Source: Nonomuraea zeae
Lineage (GTDB): Bacteria; Actinomycetota; Actinomycetes; Streptosporangiales; Streptosporangiaceae
Length of the DNA stretch: 64,000 nucleotides
Reading direction: 5' to 3'
NCBI RefSeq assembly: GCF_005889725.1
Contig: NZ_VCKX01000028.1
Coordinates: forward strand, 1-64,000
Both the position numbers and the translations under genes were made by a program. Each line of letters begins with the position of its first letter. Position 1 is the first letter of the stretch. Positions 8,653-16,992 of this stretch are shown here, one piece after another. Below the pieces are notes generated by a model. That model saw nothing but the letters and a program-made list of their open reading frames with translations. It was not told where the DNA came from and made no database searches.

Positions 8653-9784
8653 CGGCGGTGGCCATCGTCGCCTCGTCCGCCGCTGACGGGCCGCCCGGCG
8701 CGCCGGGCTCGCGGGGGAAGACGTGCACGTCGTCCAGCTCCCAGCGGACCCCGACCCGGTCGCCGGGGACGCCGGAGAAGGCGTGCGCGCTGTTCTGGAC
8801 GCTGGCCCAGAGCGCGCCCACCCCGTCGATCCGCACGTTGTACTGGGTCATCGCCCCCAGCGCCACCACGTCGGCGATGACGCCGTCGAACCCGGGACCG
8901 TCGGGCTGCCCGGCCCCCTCCGCCTCGGCGACCAGCCGCAGCCGCTCGGGCCTGATCGTCAGGTCGGCCGGGGTGCCGGCGGGCGCGCCGGTCCGCTTGA
9001 TCGGCATGGTCGCGCCGCCGTCCAGGGAAGCGCGTCCGGGTCCCGCGATGCGGGCCGGGAGCGTGTTGTTGTCGCCGAGGAAGTTCGACACGAACAGGCT
9101 GGCCGGCGAGTCGTACAGCTCCTTGGGCGCCCCCAGCTGCACGATGTGCCCGCCGTTCATGATCGCCACGCGGTCGGACAGGGCCATGGCCTCGTCCTGG
9201 TCGTGGGTGACGTACACGATGGGGATGCCCAGCCGGTGGTGCAGCCCGCGCAGCTCGCCCTGCAGCCGCGCGCGCAGGCGCCGGTCCAGCGCGCCCAGCG
9301 GCTCGTCCATGAGCAGGAGGTCCGGCTCGTAGACGATCGCCCTGGCGATGGCGACCCGCTGCTGCTGCCCGCCGGACAGGGTGGCGGCGTTGCGGTCGCG
9401 GAAGGGCGCGAGATCGACCTGCTCCAGCACCTCGGCGACCCTTCGCTCGATGTCCCGGGCGGACAGGGAGCGCATGTGCAGCGGGAACGCGACGTTCTCC
9501 GCGACCGTCATGTGCGGGAAGAGCGCGTAGTTCTGGAAGACCAGCCCGATGTTGCGCTTCTCGGCGCGCACCCGTGCCACGTCCTGGCCGTTGATGATGA
9601 TCCGGCCCGCGGTGGGCGCCTCGAAGCCGGCCACCAGCCTCAGGCCGGTGGTCTTCCCCGAGCCGGACGGCCCCAGCAGCGAGAAGAACTCACCCTGCCT
9701 GACGTCCAGCTCGGGCACGTCGAGCACGCGCACGCCGTCGTAGTCCTTGGTCACCTCGCGCATCGACAGGCTGAACTCGCTCAC
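8645..9784 (-). CDS. ABC transporter ATP-binding protein (PotA-type)
   Basis: A 379-residue importer ATPase. Walker A is GPSGSGKTT, the Q-loop is in VFQNYALF, the signature is LSGGQQQR, Walker B is LLLMDEPLGALD and the switch His is in YVTHDQDEA. The C-terminal ~130 residues form a TOBE/OB regulatory domain as in PotA and other CUT/POT importers. A GTG start at 9784 is chosen because it overlaps the permease stop as GTGA and has an AAAGGA ribosome site. It acts with the fused permease and the lipoprotein encoded just upstream. Confidence 0.92.
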   Translation of the reverse strand: MSEFSLSMREVTKDYDGVRVLDVPELDVRQGEFFSLLGPSGSGKTTGLRLVAGFEAPTAGRIIINGQDVARVRAEKRNIGLVFQNYALFPHMTVAENVAFPLHMRSLSARDIERRVAEVLEQVDLAPFRDRNAATLSGGQQQRVAIARAIVYEPDLLLMDEPLGALDRRLRARLQGELRGLHHRLGIPIVYVTHDQDEAMALSDRVAIMNGGHIVQLGAPKELYDSPASLFVSNFLGDNNTLPARIAGPGRASLDGGATMPIKRTGAPAGTPADLTIRPERLRLVAEAEGAGQPDGPGFDGVIADVVALGAMTQYNVRIDGVGALWASVQNSAHAFSGVPGDRVGVRWELDDVHVFPREPGAPGGPSAADEATMATADA

Positions 9785-11559
9785 GCCGCATTCCTTTCCG
9801 TCGCGGTTCCCGGGGACGTACGGCGTCTGAGCCGTTTGGTTACCTGCCAGGCGACGGCCCCGACGCTCACGACCGCCATGAACAGCACGGCGGTGACGCC
9901 GACGGTGGGGTCGGTCTGCAGCGCCAGCGCCTCGAAGATCCGGCTGGGCAGCGTCTGCACGTCGATGCCGGACAGGAAGATCGCGATGGTCGACTCGTCG
10001 AAGGACGTCACGAAGGTCAGGAACAGCGCGGCCAGCACCTGCCCGGCCAGCAACGGCAGCAGGATCCGCCGCAGCGTCCGCAGCCGCGAGGCGCCCAGGC
10101 TCGCCGCCGCGTTCTCGTAGTCGGGGTTGATCGCCTGCACGCCGGCGAACCCGATGATGAACGCCTGCGGCAACGTGATCGCGATGTGGGACAGGACGAA
10201 GCCGGCCTCGGTGTCGATGAGCCCGACGCGCAGGAAGGAGATGAAGAACGCGGCGGCCGCCACCACCGCGGGAAAGAGCACCGGCAGCAGCAGGTAGGGC
10301 AGCGACAGGGCGCGCACCACCTTGGACCTGGCCCGCCCGATGCCGATGGCGGCCAGGATGCCCAGCCCGGTCGCGCAGACGGCGCTGAGCACGCCGACCA
10401 GGACGCTCACCCCCAGCGGACGCAGCCAGCCGGCGGTGAACATGTTGGCCCACCACTGGGTGGAGTAGGAGTTCGGCGGGAAGACCAGCGCCCTGGTGCC
10501 CGCGAAGGAGATCGGGATCGCCAGGAGCTGCGGCAGCAGGACCAGGATCGCCAGCACGGTCGCGACGGCGGGGACGATGCCGGGCACGTAGCTGATCCGC
10601 GAGCGGTCCAGCAGCCGCGCGGCCAGGCCGGTCACGCTGCGGCGGGCGTAGCGGCCCGAGCCGCCGCGCCGGGGCCGGCCCGGCTCGGCGGGCCCGGCTG
10701 GCGCCGCGCTCATGAGCTGCGGGGCGACCACGTTCTGGATCTTCTGCCGGGTCAGCAGCGTGAACAGGACGAGCACGGCCATGATCGCGACGCTCAGCAT
10801 CACCGACGCGGCGGCGCCGGAGGCGGTGTCGCCCTCCTGGCTCACCGCGCCGTAGACGAAGGAGCCCGCCATGCCGGCCGCGTTCCCGCCGAGGAGCTGC
10901 GGCACCGCGAAGCTGCCCGCGCTGTAGACCAGGGCCAGCACGAACGCCACCTGCAGCCCCGGCCGGGTCGCCGGCAAGAAGATCCGCGCGAAGGCCTCGG
11001 CCGGTCCCGCGCCCAGGCTGCGCGCGGCCAGGAGCCTGTTGACGTCCACCTTCTCGATGACCGGCACCAGGACCAGCACCACGATCGGGATCTCCGAGTG
11101 CACCAGCCCGACGATGACGGCGAAGGAGTTGAACAGCAGATCGGCGCGGTCCAGCCCGATGGCCACCAGCACGTTGTTGACGATGCCCTCGGTGCCCAGC
11201 AGCACCTGGATCGCGAACACCCGGATCAGCACCGAGGTCAGGTACGGCGCCACGACGCAGATGAACAGGAACGCGCGGAACAGTCCTCTGGAGCGGGCGA
11301 TCGTGAGCGCGATGGGGAACCCGATGAGCACGCACAGGACCGCCGACACCAGCGACAGCACCGCGGTGTTCCTGAGCACCGCGAGGAAGCCGGGATCCCC
11401 CAGCAGCCCGGTGTAGGCGCCCAGGCCGGATTCCTCGTTCACGACGCTCCTGACCAGGAGCATCGCCATCGGGACGACATAGACGATGGTGATGAACAGC
11501 ACCGCGGGCAGGGCGAGTGCTCCCCATCCCCTCGGCTGCGCGGAGTCCGTGCGTCGCAT
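9781..11559 (-). CDS. ABC transporter permease with two fused membrane domains (PotB-PotC-like)
   Basis: A 592-residue integral membrane protein containing two complete binding-protein-dependent permease domains. The first spans about residues 15-290 with ARSLGAGPAEAFARIFLP as its EAA loop. The second spans about 325-580 with ASLGASRLRTLRRILLP as its EAA loop. They are joined by a polar Ala/Pro/Gly/Arg linker of ~40 residues. In most polyamine-type importers these are separate proteins. The start at 11559 lies 2 bp after the binding-protein stop. The two halves probably form a pseudo-dimer channel with two copies of the ATPase. Confidence 0.9.
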   Translation of the reverse strand: MRRTDSAQPRGWGALALPAVLFITIVYVVPMAMLLVRSVVNEESGLGAYTGLLGDPGFLAVLRNTAVLSLVSAVLCVLIGFPIALTIARSRGLFRAFLFICVVAPYLTSVLIRVFAIQVLLGTEGIVNNVLVAIGLDRADLLFNSFAVIVGLVHSEIPIVVLVLVPVIEKVDVNRLLAARSLGAGPAEAFARIFLPATRPGLQVAFVLALVYSAGSFAVPQLLGGNAAGMAGSFVYGAVSQEGDTASGAAASVMLSVAIMAVLVLFTLLTRQKIQNVVAPQLMSAAPAGPAEPGRPRRGGSGRYARRSVTGLAARLLDRSRISYVPGIVPAVATVLAILVLLPQLLAIPISFAGTRALVFPPNSYSTQWWANMFTAGWLRPLGVSVLVGVLSAVCATGLGILAAIGIGRARSKVVRALSLPYLLLPVLFPAVVAAAAFFISFLRVGLIDTEAGFVLSHIAITLPQAFIIGFAGVQAINPDYENAAASLGASRLRTLRRILLPLLAGQVLAALFLTFVTSFDESTIAIFLSGIDVQTLPSRIFEALALQTDPTVGVTAVLFMAVVSVGAVAWQVTKRLRRRTSPGTATERNAA

Positions 11560-11561
11560 CG

Positions 11562-12629
11562 TTACGAGTTGATCCAGGTCTGCCACCGCTTGACGACCTC
11601 GTCGTAGTGCTGGGCCCACCAGGTGCCGTCGACGTAGAAGGAGTCCTTGTTGGTCTCCTCGGTGCCGGGCAGGTCGGCGCGCTGCTCGGGGGTGAGCTTG
11701 TCCAGCACGGACTTGACCGTCGGCGTGTAGCGCAGGGAGTCCAGGATCGCCTGCTGCGACTCGGCCGAGAGCGAGCGCTGGATCACCTCCAGGGCCTTGC
11801 CGGGGTTGGCCGCGTTCTTGGAGATCGTCAGCGACTGGACGCTGACGGGCGCGCCGGTCCAGTTGTACTTGACGCTCGCGCCGCCCTTCTGCAGGTCCAG
11901 CAGCCGGCCGAGGGTGTACAGGCCGGCGACGACGTTGCCCTGGGCGATGGCCGTGTCGGCCTGGTTGATGAAGATCGAGTTGGACTTGATCTTGTCAAGC
12001 CACTGGAAGGCGCGGTCGACGTCGAGCGGGTACAGCTTGTCCTTCGGCACGCCCGAGGCCAGCAGCGCCACCTCCAGGGTGCCGATGGGACGGTCGGGGA
12101 AGGACCGCTTGCCCGGGTACTTGGCGAGGTCCCAGACGTCGGCCCAGGTGCTGGGGCCGCCGTCGGGGAAGGTCTTGGTGTTCCAGTAGAGGTTGCGGGA
12201 GAACTGGTACCACGGGACGCTGTACTCGTTGATCAGCGACTGGTCGGCCACGTCGGTGACGTCCAGCTTGCTCTTGTCCAGCGGCTTGAGCATCCCCTTG
12301 GACATGAACTGCGCCAGGGTCGCGGTCTCGGTGTCGACGACGTCGGGGCTCTGGCGTCCCGACTTGATGATCTCGTTGAGCTGGGTGACGTTGGAGCCGT
12401 TCTTGTCGATCTTGACCTCGACGCCGGCCTTGGCGGCGTACGGGTCGAACAGCGCCTTCTTCACCGACAGTTCGTAGGTGCCGCCGAAGCCGGAGTACCA
12501 CAGGGCGTCACCGCCGCCGTCCGAGCCGCAGCCGGCGAGGGTGAGGCCGCAGGCCAGCGCGGTGGCGACGGCGACCGTGGAGGTGCGGGAACGGCGGAGA
12601 GCGGTTCTCATTGACATGGGAAGATCCAT
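11562..12629 (-). CDS. ABC transporter substrate-binding lipoprotein (PotD-like)
   Basis: A 355-residue extracellular solute-binding protein with a twin-Arg-containing signal and a lipobox LAGC, so it is a membrane-anchored lipoprotein. The mature part (YELSVKKALFDPYAAK, NKDSFYVDGTWW) resembles family 1/PotD binding proteins. Three closely spaced ATG codons (12629, 12617, 12611) could start it and no ribosome site decides between them. It lies 15 bp after the cupin gene and 2 bp before the permease. The ligand is unknown; gene content points to a nitrogen-containing organic compound rather than a sugar. Confidence 0.88.
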   Translation of the reverse strand: MDLPMSMRTALRRSRTSTVAVATALACGLTLAGCGSDGGGDALWYSGFGGTYELSVKKALFDPYAAKAGVEVKIDKNGSNVTQLNEIIKSGRQSPDVVDTETATLAQFMSKGMLKPLDKSKLDVTDVADQSLINEYSVPWYQFSRNLYWNTKTFPDGGPSTWADVWDLAKYPGKRSFPDRPIGTLEVALLASGVPKDKLYPLDVDRAFQWLDKIKSNSIFINQADTAIAQGNVVAGLYTLGRLLDLQKGGASVKYNWTGAPVSVQSLTISKNAANPGKALEVIQRSLSAESQQAILDSLRYTPTVKSVLDKLTPEQRADLPGTEETNKDSFYVDGTWWAQHYDEVVKRWQTWINS

Positions 12630-12644
12630 TCGTGCTGGCCGCCG

Positions 12645-13025
12645 TCATCCGGCGAAGTAGTCCTCATCGCTGACCTCGCCCCGCCAGTCGACGGCGCCGA
12701 AGTGAACGATGAACTGGGTGAGCATCCCCTTGTCCGTGGCGCCGTGCCAGTGCTCGGCGCCCGGCTCGGTCCACACCACGTCACCGGGGCCGACGGTGAC
12801 GCGTTCCTGGCCGCGTTCGCGGATCCAGCCCTCGCCCGCCACCGTGTACAGCAGCTGGCCGCCCTCGTGGGTGTGCCAGTGCGTACGCGAGCAGGGCGAG
12901 AAGAAGATGTTGATGGCGCGCGTCTGGCCTTCGGCCAGCACGATGTCGGACCACACCGTTCCCGTGGTGGTCTCCGAGCGCAAACCCGAGGACCGGTCTC
13001 CCGGGATGCCACGTCCGATGAGCAC
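12645..13025 (-). CDS. Cupin domain protein
   Basis: A 126-residue single-domain cupin. Motif 1 is HWHTHEGGQLLY with metal-binding His residues and a downstream Glu/Gln, and motif 2 is PGAEHWHG. Such proteins are small metal-dependent dioxygenases, isomerases or sensors. A GTG start at 13025 has a TAGGAG ribosome site 7 nt upstream. It lies between the FAD oxidoreductase and the binding protein in the same operon, so it probably acts on a pathway intermediate. Confidence 0.88.
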   Translation of the reverse strand: MLIGRGIPGDRSSGLRSETTTGTVWSDIVLAEGQTRAINIFFSPCSRTHWHTHEGGQLLYTVAGEGWIRERGQERVTVGPGDVVWTEPGAEHWHGATDKGMLTQFIVHFGAVDWRGEVSDEDYFAG

Positions 13026-13038
13026 TGCTGACTCCTAG

Positions 13039-14679
13039 TTAGTTGATCGTGCCGGCGCCGGCCTGTTCCGCCCAGGACCGGGGCCGGGCGGCGTCGGCCA
13101 GCATCCGCTGGGAGGCGTTGTAGCCGGTGACGCCGCTCATGAAATTGCCCGGCCAGGTCCCCACGCCGCACAGGTAGAGCCCCTGCACGGGAGTGCGGTG
13201 GTCGGCGCATCCCGGCATGGGCCGGGAGTCGAAGATCTGCCCGGGCACGATGTCGCCGTGCGCGCCGTTGCCCTCGGCCAGCGCGAACTCCCGCTCCAGG
13301 TCGAGCGGGGTGTAGACGTGGAAGTCGTGCAGGATGTCCGACAGGTTCGGCACGTGCTCCTCCAGCGTGGAGATGACGGCCTTGCCCAGGTCCGCCCGCT
13401 GCTCGTCCCAGGTGCCGGCGGCCAGGTGGTACGGGATGCCGCGGACGCTGAGGCTCACGAAGTGGCACCCGGGCGGGGTCAGTGACGGGTCCAGGGCGGA
13501 GGAGATGATCCCCGAGATGGTGGGGCGTTCGGTCCACCGGCCCATCACGGCCTCGTTGTAGGCGTGCTGCAGCACGTCGATGCTGGGGGCGACGCGGAAG
13601 TTGGTGGCCAGGAACAGCCGGTTGTCCTCCTCCGAGGCCGCGGCGGCGAAGCGCGGCGTGCCCTTCAGCGCCAGGTGCACCTTGGCCGAGGAGCCCTTCA
13701 TGTTGATGCGCTCGGCCTGGGCGTAGACGTCCTCGCCGAGCTCGGCCGGGGTGAGCATGCGGGTGAGCGTCAGCTTGGGGTTGGCGTTGGACAGCACCCG
13801 GCCGGCGCGGAACTCGCGCCCGTCGGCCAGCGCGACCCCCGTCGCCCGGCCGTCCTTCACCAGGATCCTGGCCACCTCGACCCCGGTCAGGATCCGCACG
13901 CCGCGCGCCCTGTCGGACTCCGCCATGGCCTGGGTGATGGCGCCGATGCCGCCCAGCGGGGCGGCGTTCTTCATCATCAGCTCGTTCTCGTCGTGGGTGC
14001 CCACGCGCTTCATGGACTGCTCCCACAGGGGGCGCTGCAGCAGCAGGTAGCCCGAGCCCGGGGTGCGGGGCCCGACGAAGTTCGTGGCGACGGCCGTACC
14101 GGCGAAGAAGGCCTGCAGCTCGGGTGAGCGGAGGTATCGCTCGATGATGTCGGCGACGCTGCCGAACATGACCGACTCGAAGGCCTCCTGCTCGTACGGC
14201 GTGCGGAAGCGCGCGGCGACGGCGGCCAGGCTGGGCGGCGGCTCGTAGAAGGAGACGTCCATCGTGCGCGCCAGGGAGGAGAAGAACTCCAGCAGCCCGT
14301 AGTAGCCCTCGCTGTCGGCGGGGCCGCGGGCGAACCTGGCGATCTCGGCGCGGCGGCGCTCCCTGTCCGGCCAGGGGGCCAGCGCCCGGCCGTCGTCGAA
14401 CATGGTCAGCGAGCCCAGCTCGGGCCGGGTGAACCGCAGCCCGAACCGTTCCAGCTCCATGTCGGCGATGATCCTGGGGTCCAGGCTGTGGCTGGAGTTG
14501 GCGACGCTGCTTCCCCGATAGCCGGGGAAGATCTCCTCGGTCACACACGTGCCGCCGACCATGTCGCGGCGCTCCAGCATGAGCACCGACCAGCCCGCCC
14601 GCGCCAGGTAGTGGGCGGCGACCAGCCCGCTGTGCCCTGTGCCGATGACGATGGCGTCGAAGACCTGGGGGTCGTTCAT
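13039..14679 (-). CDS. FAD-dependent oxidoreductase (phytoene desaturase/PYROXD2-like)
   Basis: A 546-residue flavoprotein. The N-terminal dinucleotide-binding site reads VIGTGHSGLVAAHYLARAG followed by LERRDMVGGTCVTEE. The C-terminal FAD motif reads LYLCGVGTWPGNFMSGVTGYNA. This layout is that of CrtI-type desaturases and the related PYROXD2-like oxidoreductases. No phytoene synthase or other carotenoid gene is nearby, so the carotenoid function is unlikely. It probably oxidises an intermediate of the operon's substrate. It lies 13 bp before the cupin gene. Confidence 0.85.
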   Translation of the reverse strand: MNDPQVFDAIVIGTGHSGLVAAHYLARAGWSVLMLERRDMVGGTCVTEEIFPGYRGSSVANSSHSLDPRIIADMELERFGLRFTRPELGSLTMFDDGRALAPWPDRERRRAEIARFARGPADSEGYYGLLEFFSSLARTMDVSFYEPPPSLAAVAARFRTPYEQEAFESVMFGSVADIIERYLRSPELQAFFAGTAVATNFVGPRTPGSGYLLLQRPLWEQSMKRVGTHDENELMMKNAAPLGGIGAITQAMAESDRARGVRILTGVEVARILVKDGRATGVALADGREFRAGRVLSNANPKLTLTRMLTPAELGEDVYAQAERINMKGSSAKVHLALKGTPRFAAAASEEDNRLFLATNFRVAPSIDVLQHAYNEAVMGRWTERPTISGIISSALDPSLTPPGCHFVSLSVRGIPYHLAAGTWDEQRADLGKAVISTLEEHVPNLSDILHDFHVYTPLDLEREFALAEGNGAHGDIVPGQIFDSRPMPGCADHRTPVQGLYLCGVGTWPGNFMSGVTGYNASQRMLADAARPRSWAEQAGAGTIN

Positions 14680-14692
14680 CGTGGGTACGCGC

Positions 14693-15082
14693 TCAGCCGA
14701 GCGGGCGGATGGATCGGGAGGTGATGCGCCAGCCGCCGGCCTCCAGGCGAACGGTGTCGCGGTACTCCGCGGCCGCCAGCACCCCGTTCTTGCGCAGGGT
14801 CAGGGCCTTGCAGACACACTCGGCGGTGCGTTCGTCGACCGGCGTCACCAGCACGTTGGTCACGTGGTGGCTGACGGCCGGGTCGGCGATCTTCTTGAAG
14901 GACGCGATGAGCTCGTCGAGGCCGTGCGCGACCAGACGCCCCGGGTTCTCGAAGTGGACGTCCTGCGCGAAGACCGCCCCCATGGTGTCGTAGTCGTGGG
15001 AGTCGAGGATGTAGGCGACCTGCGACAGCAGATCCCGGATCCGGTCGATCTCGGCGGCCGGCATCGGTGACGGGTTGCTCAC
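14693..15082 (-). CDS. SnoaL-like / NTF2-fold protein
   Basis: A small cone-shaped-fold protein of about 129 residues. It has the family pattern of an N-terminal helix pair (IDRIRDLLSQVAYILDSHDYD) and the strand region AVFAQDVHFENPG, ending in GGWRITSRSIRPLG. Members are isomerases, dehydratases, ring-hydroxylase small subunits or binding proteins. A GTG at 15082 is preferred for its GAGAGGAAG ribosome site. An ATG at 15109, overlapping the iclR stop as TGATG, is also possible and would add nine residues. No catalytic role can be assigned. Confidence 0.8.
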   Translation of the reverse strand: MSNPSPMPAAEIDRIRDLLSQVAYILDSHDYDTMGAVFAQDVHFENPGRLVAHGLDELIASFKKIADPAVSHHVTNVLVTPVDERTAECVCKALTLRKNGVLAAAEYRDTVRLEAGGWRITSRSIRPLG

Positions 15083-15108
15083 GGCTTCCTCTCGTGGGTC
15101 GCGCGGCA

Positions 15109-15873
15109 TCAGGAGACCCCCCGTGCCGCCGCGATCGTCCGCTGGGTGATGAATGCGATGTAGTCGGGCTCGTTGCGGGTGGCGGGGACGACCGTCGCCA
15201 GCACGCCGGCCACCCGGCCGGCGATCCGCACCGGAACCGCCACCGACCAGGACTCATGCGTCGACTCGTAGGCGCTGAACGCCGAGCCCCTGGCCGCGAT
15301 CTCGGCCAGCTCCGCGCGCAGGTCCTCGCGGGTGCGCGTGGTGCCGGTCGCGGTCGTGAACGTCCCGCCGGGCACGCCCAGGTCGTCGGGGCGGTCCTCG
15401 CAGAAGGCCAGCAGCGCCTTGCCCGCGGCTCCGAGGCAGGCGGGACCGCGCTCACCGGGCGCGACCACGCGCCGCACGGGCCGCCCGCACTCGGCGGACT
15501 CGATGCACAGCCGCTCGGAGCCGGCCAGGACGAAGAAGGCGACCGTCTCGTCGAGCTCGTCGCGGAGCGCCCGTACGGCCTGGCCCGCCAGGGGCCGGAC
15601 GCCGGCCCAGCGGTCGGTGCGGTAGAGCAGCGCGGTCAGCGCCACCCCGGGCCCCCACAGCCCTTCGGGGCTCTGCTCGACGTAGCCCGCCATCTTCAGC
15701 GTGGCGAGCAGCCGGGACGCCGTGCTGAGGCTCACCTCGATGGCGGCGGCCATCTCGGTGAGCGTGCGGCCCTCGCCGCCCAGTGCGGACAGCAGCCCCA
15801 GGGCACGCGTGACCGCCCGGACGCCGGAGGCGCTCCCCTGGGCTGCTTCTGTCTGGCGGAAGTCGGCTTCCAT
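15109..15873 (-). CDS. IclR family transcriptional regulator
   Basis: A 254-residue regulator with an N-terminal winged helix (LTEMAAAIEVSLSTASRLLATL, about 38-59) and a C-terminal IclR effector domain (ERGPACLGAAGKALLA, SWSVAVPVRIAGRVAGVLA). It is the first gene of the eleven-gene minus-strand operon and is almost certainly its local regulator. A perfect 7-bp-arm inverted repeat lies 22-54 bp upstream of its start, consistent with autoregulation. The effector is probably the transported substrate or an aromatic/carboxylic product, but this is not visible from sequence. Confidence 0.93.
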   Translation of the reverse strand: MEADFRQTEAAQGSASGVRAVTRALGLLSALGGEGRTLTEMAAAIEVSLSTASRLLATLKMAGYVEQSPEGLWGPGVALTALLYRTDRWAGVRPLAGQAVRALRDELDETVAFFVLAGSERLCIESAECGRPVRRVVAPGERGPACLGAAGKALLAFCEDRPDDLGVPGGTFTTATGTTRTREDLRAELAEIAARGSAFSAYESTHESWSVAVPVRIAGRVAGVLATVVPATRNEPDYIAFITQRTIAAARGVS

Positions 15874-15894
15874 GGTGAGGAATCATGAAGTAGT

Positions 15895-15927
15895 ACGCAT
15901 ATGGGTGTCAAGTGGCACCTTATGCGT
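15895..15927. promoter_or_regulatory. Candidate IclR operator (inverted repeat)
   Basis: Arms ACGCATA (15895-15901) and TATGCGT (15921-15927) are perfect complements separated by 19 bp, with weaker inner GGTG/CACC symmetry. The site is just upstream of the iclR start on an AT-richer intergenic stretch. That is where an autoregulatory operator and operon promoter would be expected. Confidence 0.5.
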
Positions 15928-16082
15928 CTTCACCAGGCAATTTGCTCAGATCATGATCATTTACGTGTGCGGCTGGATCTCCCTCGGGAGCCGAAATACC
16001 CGATAATTCCGGCATTTACGGCACGGAGACCATAGAATGCCACGTGATGAGAATGAGGTCGTGATCGCCGAGATGGCTGGGA

Positions 16083-16952
16083 TCAAAGTGAGGTCGCCGG
16101 GCCGACGGGTCGGTCGCCGCGCAGGGTGATGCGGTGCATGACCCGGTGGGCGGTGCCGTAGTCGCGGTTGGCGTAGTGGGCCGTCGCGCGGTTGTCCCAC
16201 ATGGCGACGTCGCCGGGGCTCCAGCGATGACGGATGATGTGCTCGGGCTTGGTGAGGTGCGCGTAGAGCAGGTCCAGGATGGCGCGGCTCTCGGCCTCCG
16301 AGACGCCGGCGATGTGCGAGGTGAAGCCGGGATTGACGAAGATGCCCTTGCGGCCTGTCTCGGGGTGGACGCGGACGACGGGGTGCTCCACCGGCTCCAG
16401 CCGGGTCACGACCTCGCCGTCCCAGACACTGCCCTGGCCGCCGCGGCGCTGGGCCAGGTAGTAGCCGAACTCGCGGGTGCCGTCGTGCACGGCGGTGAGC
16501 CGGTCGGCCAGCTCGCGCACCGGCGCGGACAGGGAGTCGTAGGCGAGCTGGCTGTCGGCCCAGCTCGTGTCGCCGCCGGTGGGAGGCAGGACCACGGCGC
16601 GCAGGATCGAGCCGAGCGGGGGGCGGGGCATGAAGGTGACGTCGGTGTGCCACACGTCGGCGAAGCCGTTGTCGGCGCTGTCGAGCGCGTAGATCTCCGG
16701 GTGCGCCTCGTCCACGCCGCCGACGACGGGATGGGAGGCGGTCAGCTCGCCGAGCCGCCGCCCCAGGGCGACCTGGCCGTCGTCGTCGAGGCTCTGCCCG
16801 GAGAAGAACAGCACCTTGCGGTCGACGAGCGCTGCTCGTACGGCGGCCAGGTCGTCGTCGCGGGCGGTGGCCAGGTCCAGCCCCTCGACCCGGGCGCCGA
16901 AGTGCGGTCCGAGCGGGTTGAGGGTGAGCGTGGTGGCGGTCGGCGTGGACAC
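16083..16952 (-). CDS. tauD: TauD/TfdA family Fe(II)/2-oxoglutarate dioxygenase
   Basis: A 289-residue dioxygenase. The iron ligands are in WHTDVTF (HxD) and in AHRVMHR (distal His). The 2-oxoglutarate-binding Arg follows as HRITLRG. It would convert taurine or another sulfonate to aldehyde plus sulfite using O2. It is the last gene of the ABC sulfonate importer operon, 40 bp after the ATPase gene. A GTG start at 16952 has a GGAGA ribosome site. Whether taurine or a different alkylsulfonate or sulfate ester is the substrate cannot be told. Confidence 0.9.
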   Translation of the reverse strand: MSTPTATTLTLNPLGPHFGARVEGLDLATARDDDLAAVRAALVDRKVLFFSGQSLDDDGQVALGRRLGELTASHPVVGGVDEAHPEIYALDSADNGFADVWHTDVTFMPRPPLGSILRAVVLPPTGGDTSWADSQLAYDSLSAPVRELADRLTAVHDGTREFGYYLAQRRGGQGSVWDGEVVTRLEPVEHPVVRVHPETGRKGIFVNPGFTSHIAGVSEAESRAILDLLYAHLTKPEHIIRHRWSPGDVAMWDNRATAHYANRDYGTAHRVMHRITLRGDRPVGPATSL

Positions 16953-16992
16953 GTGCTCTCTCCTTCGGGGCGGTCTGAAGCGGGGCCGGGCG

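Noticed and set aside
9785..11527. Long open frame upstream of the ABC ATPase on the same strand
   Set aside because: It is the out-of-frame shadow of the fused permease gene, with no domain content; the GTGA overlap and ribosome site fix the ATPase start at 9784.
13039..14679. Carotenoid biosynthesis gene
   Set aside because: The CrtI-like fold is present but no phytoene synthase, cyclase or prenyl transferase is nearby; the operon is catabolic.
14676..15455. Alternative longer frame around the SnoaL-like gene
   Set aside because: Composition is low-complexity Arg/Pro/Ala and it overlaps both iclR and the SnoaL-like frame that shows a proper fold pattern.
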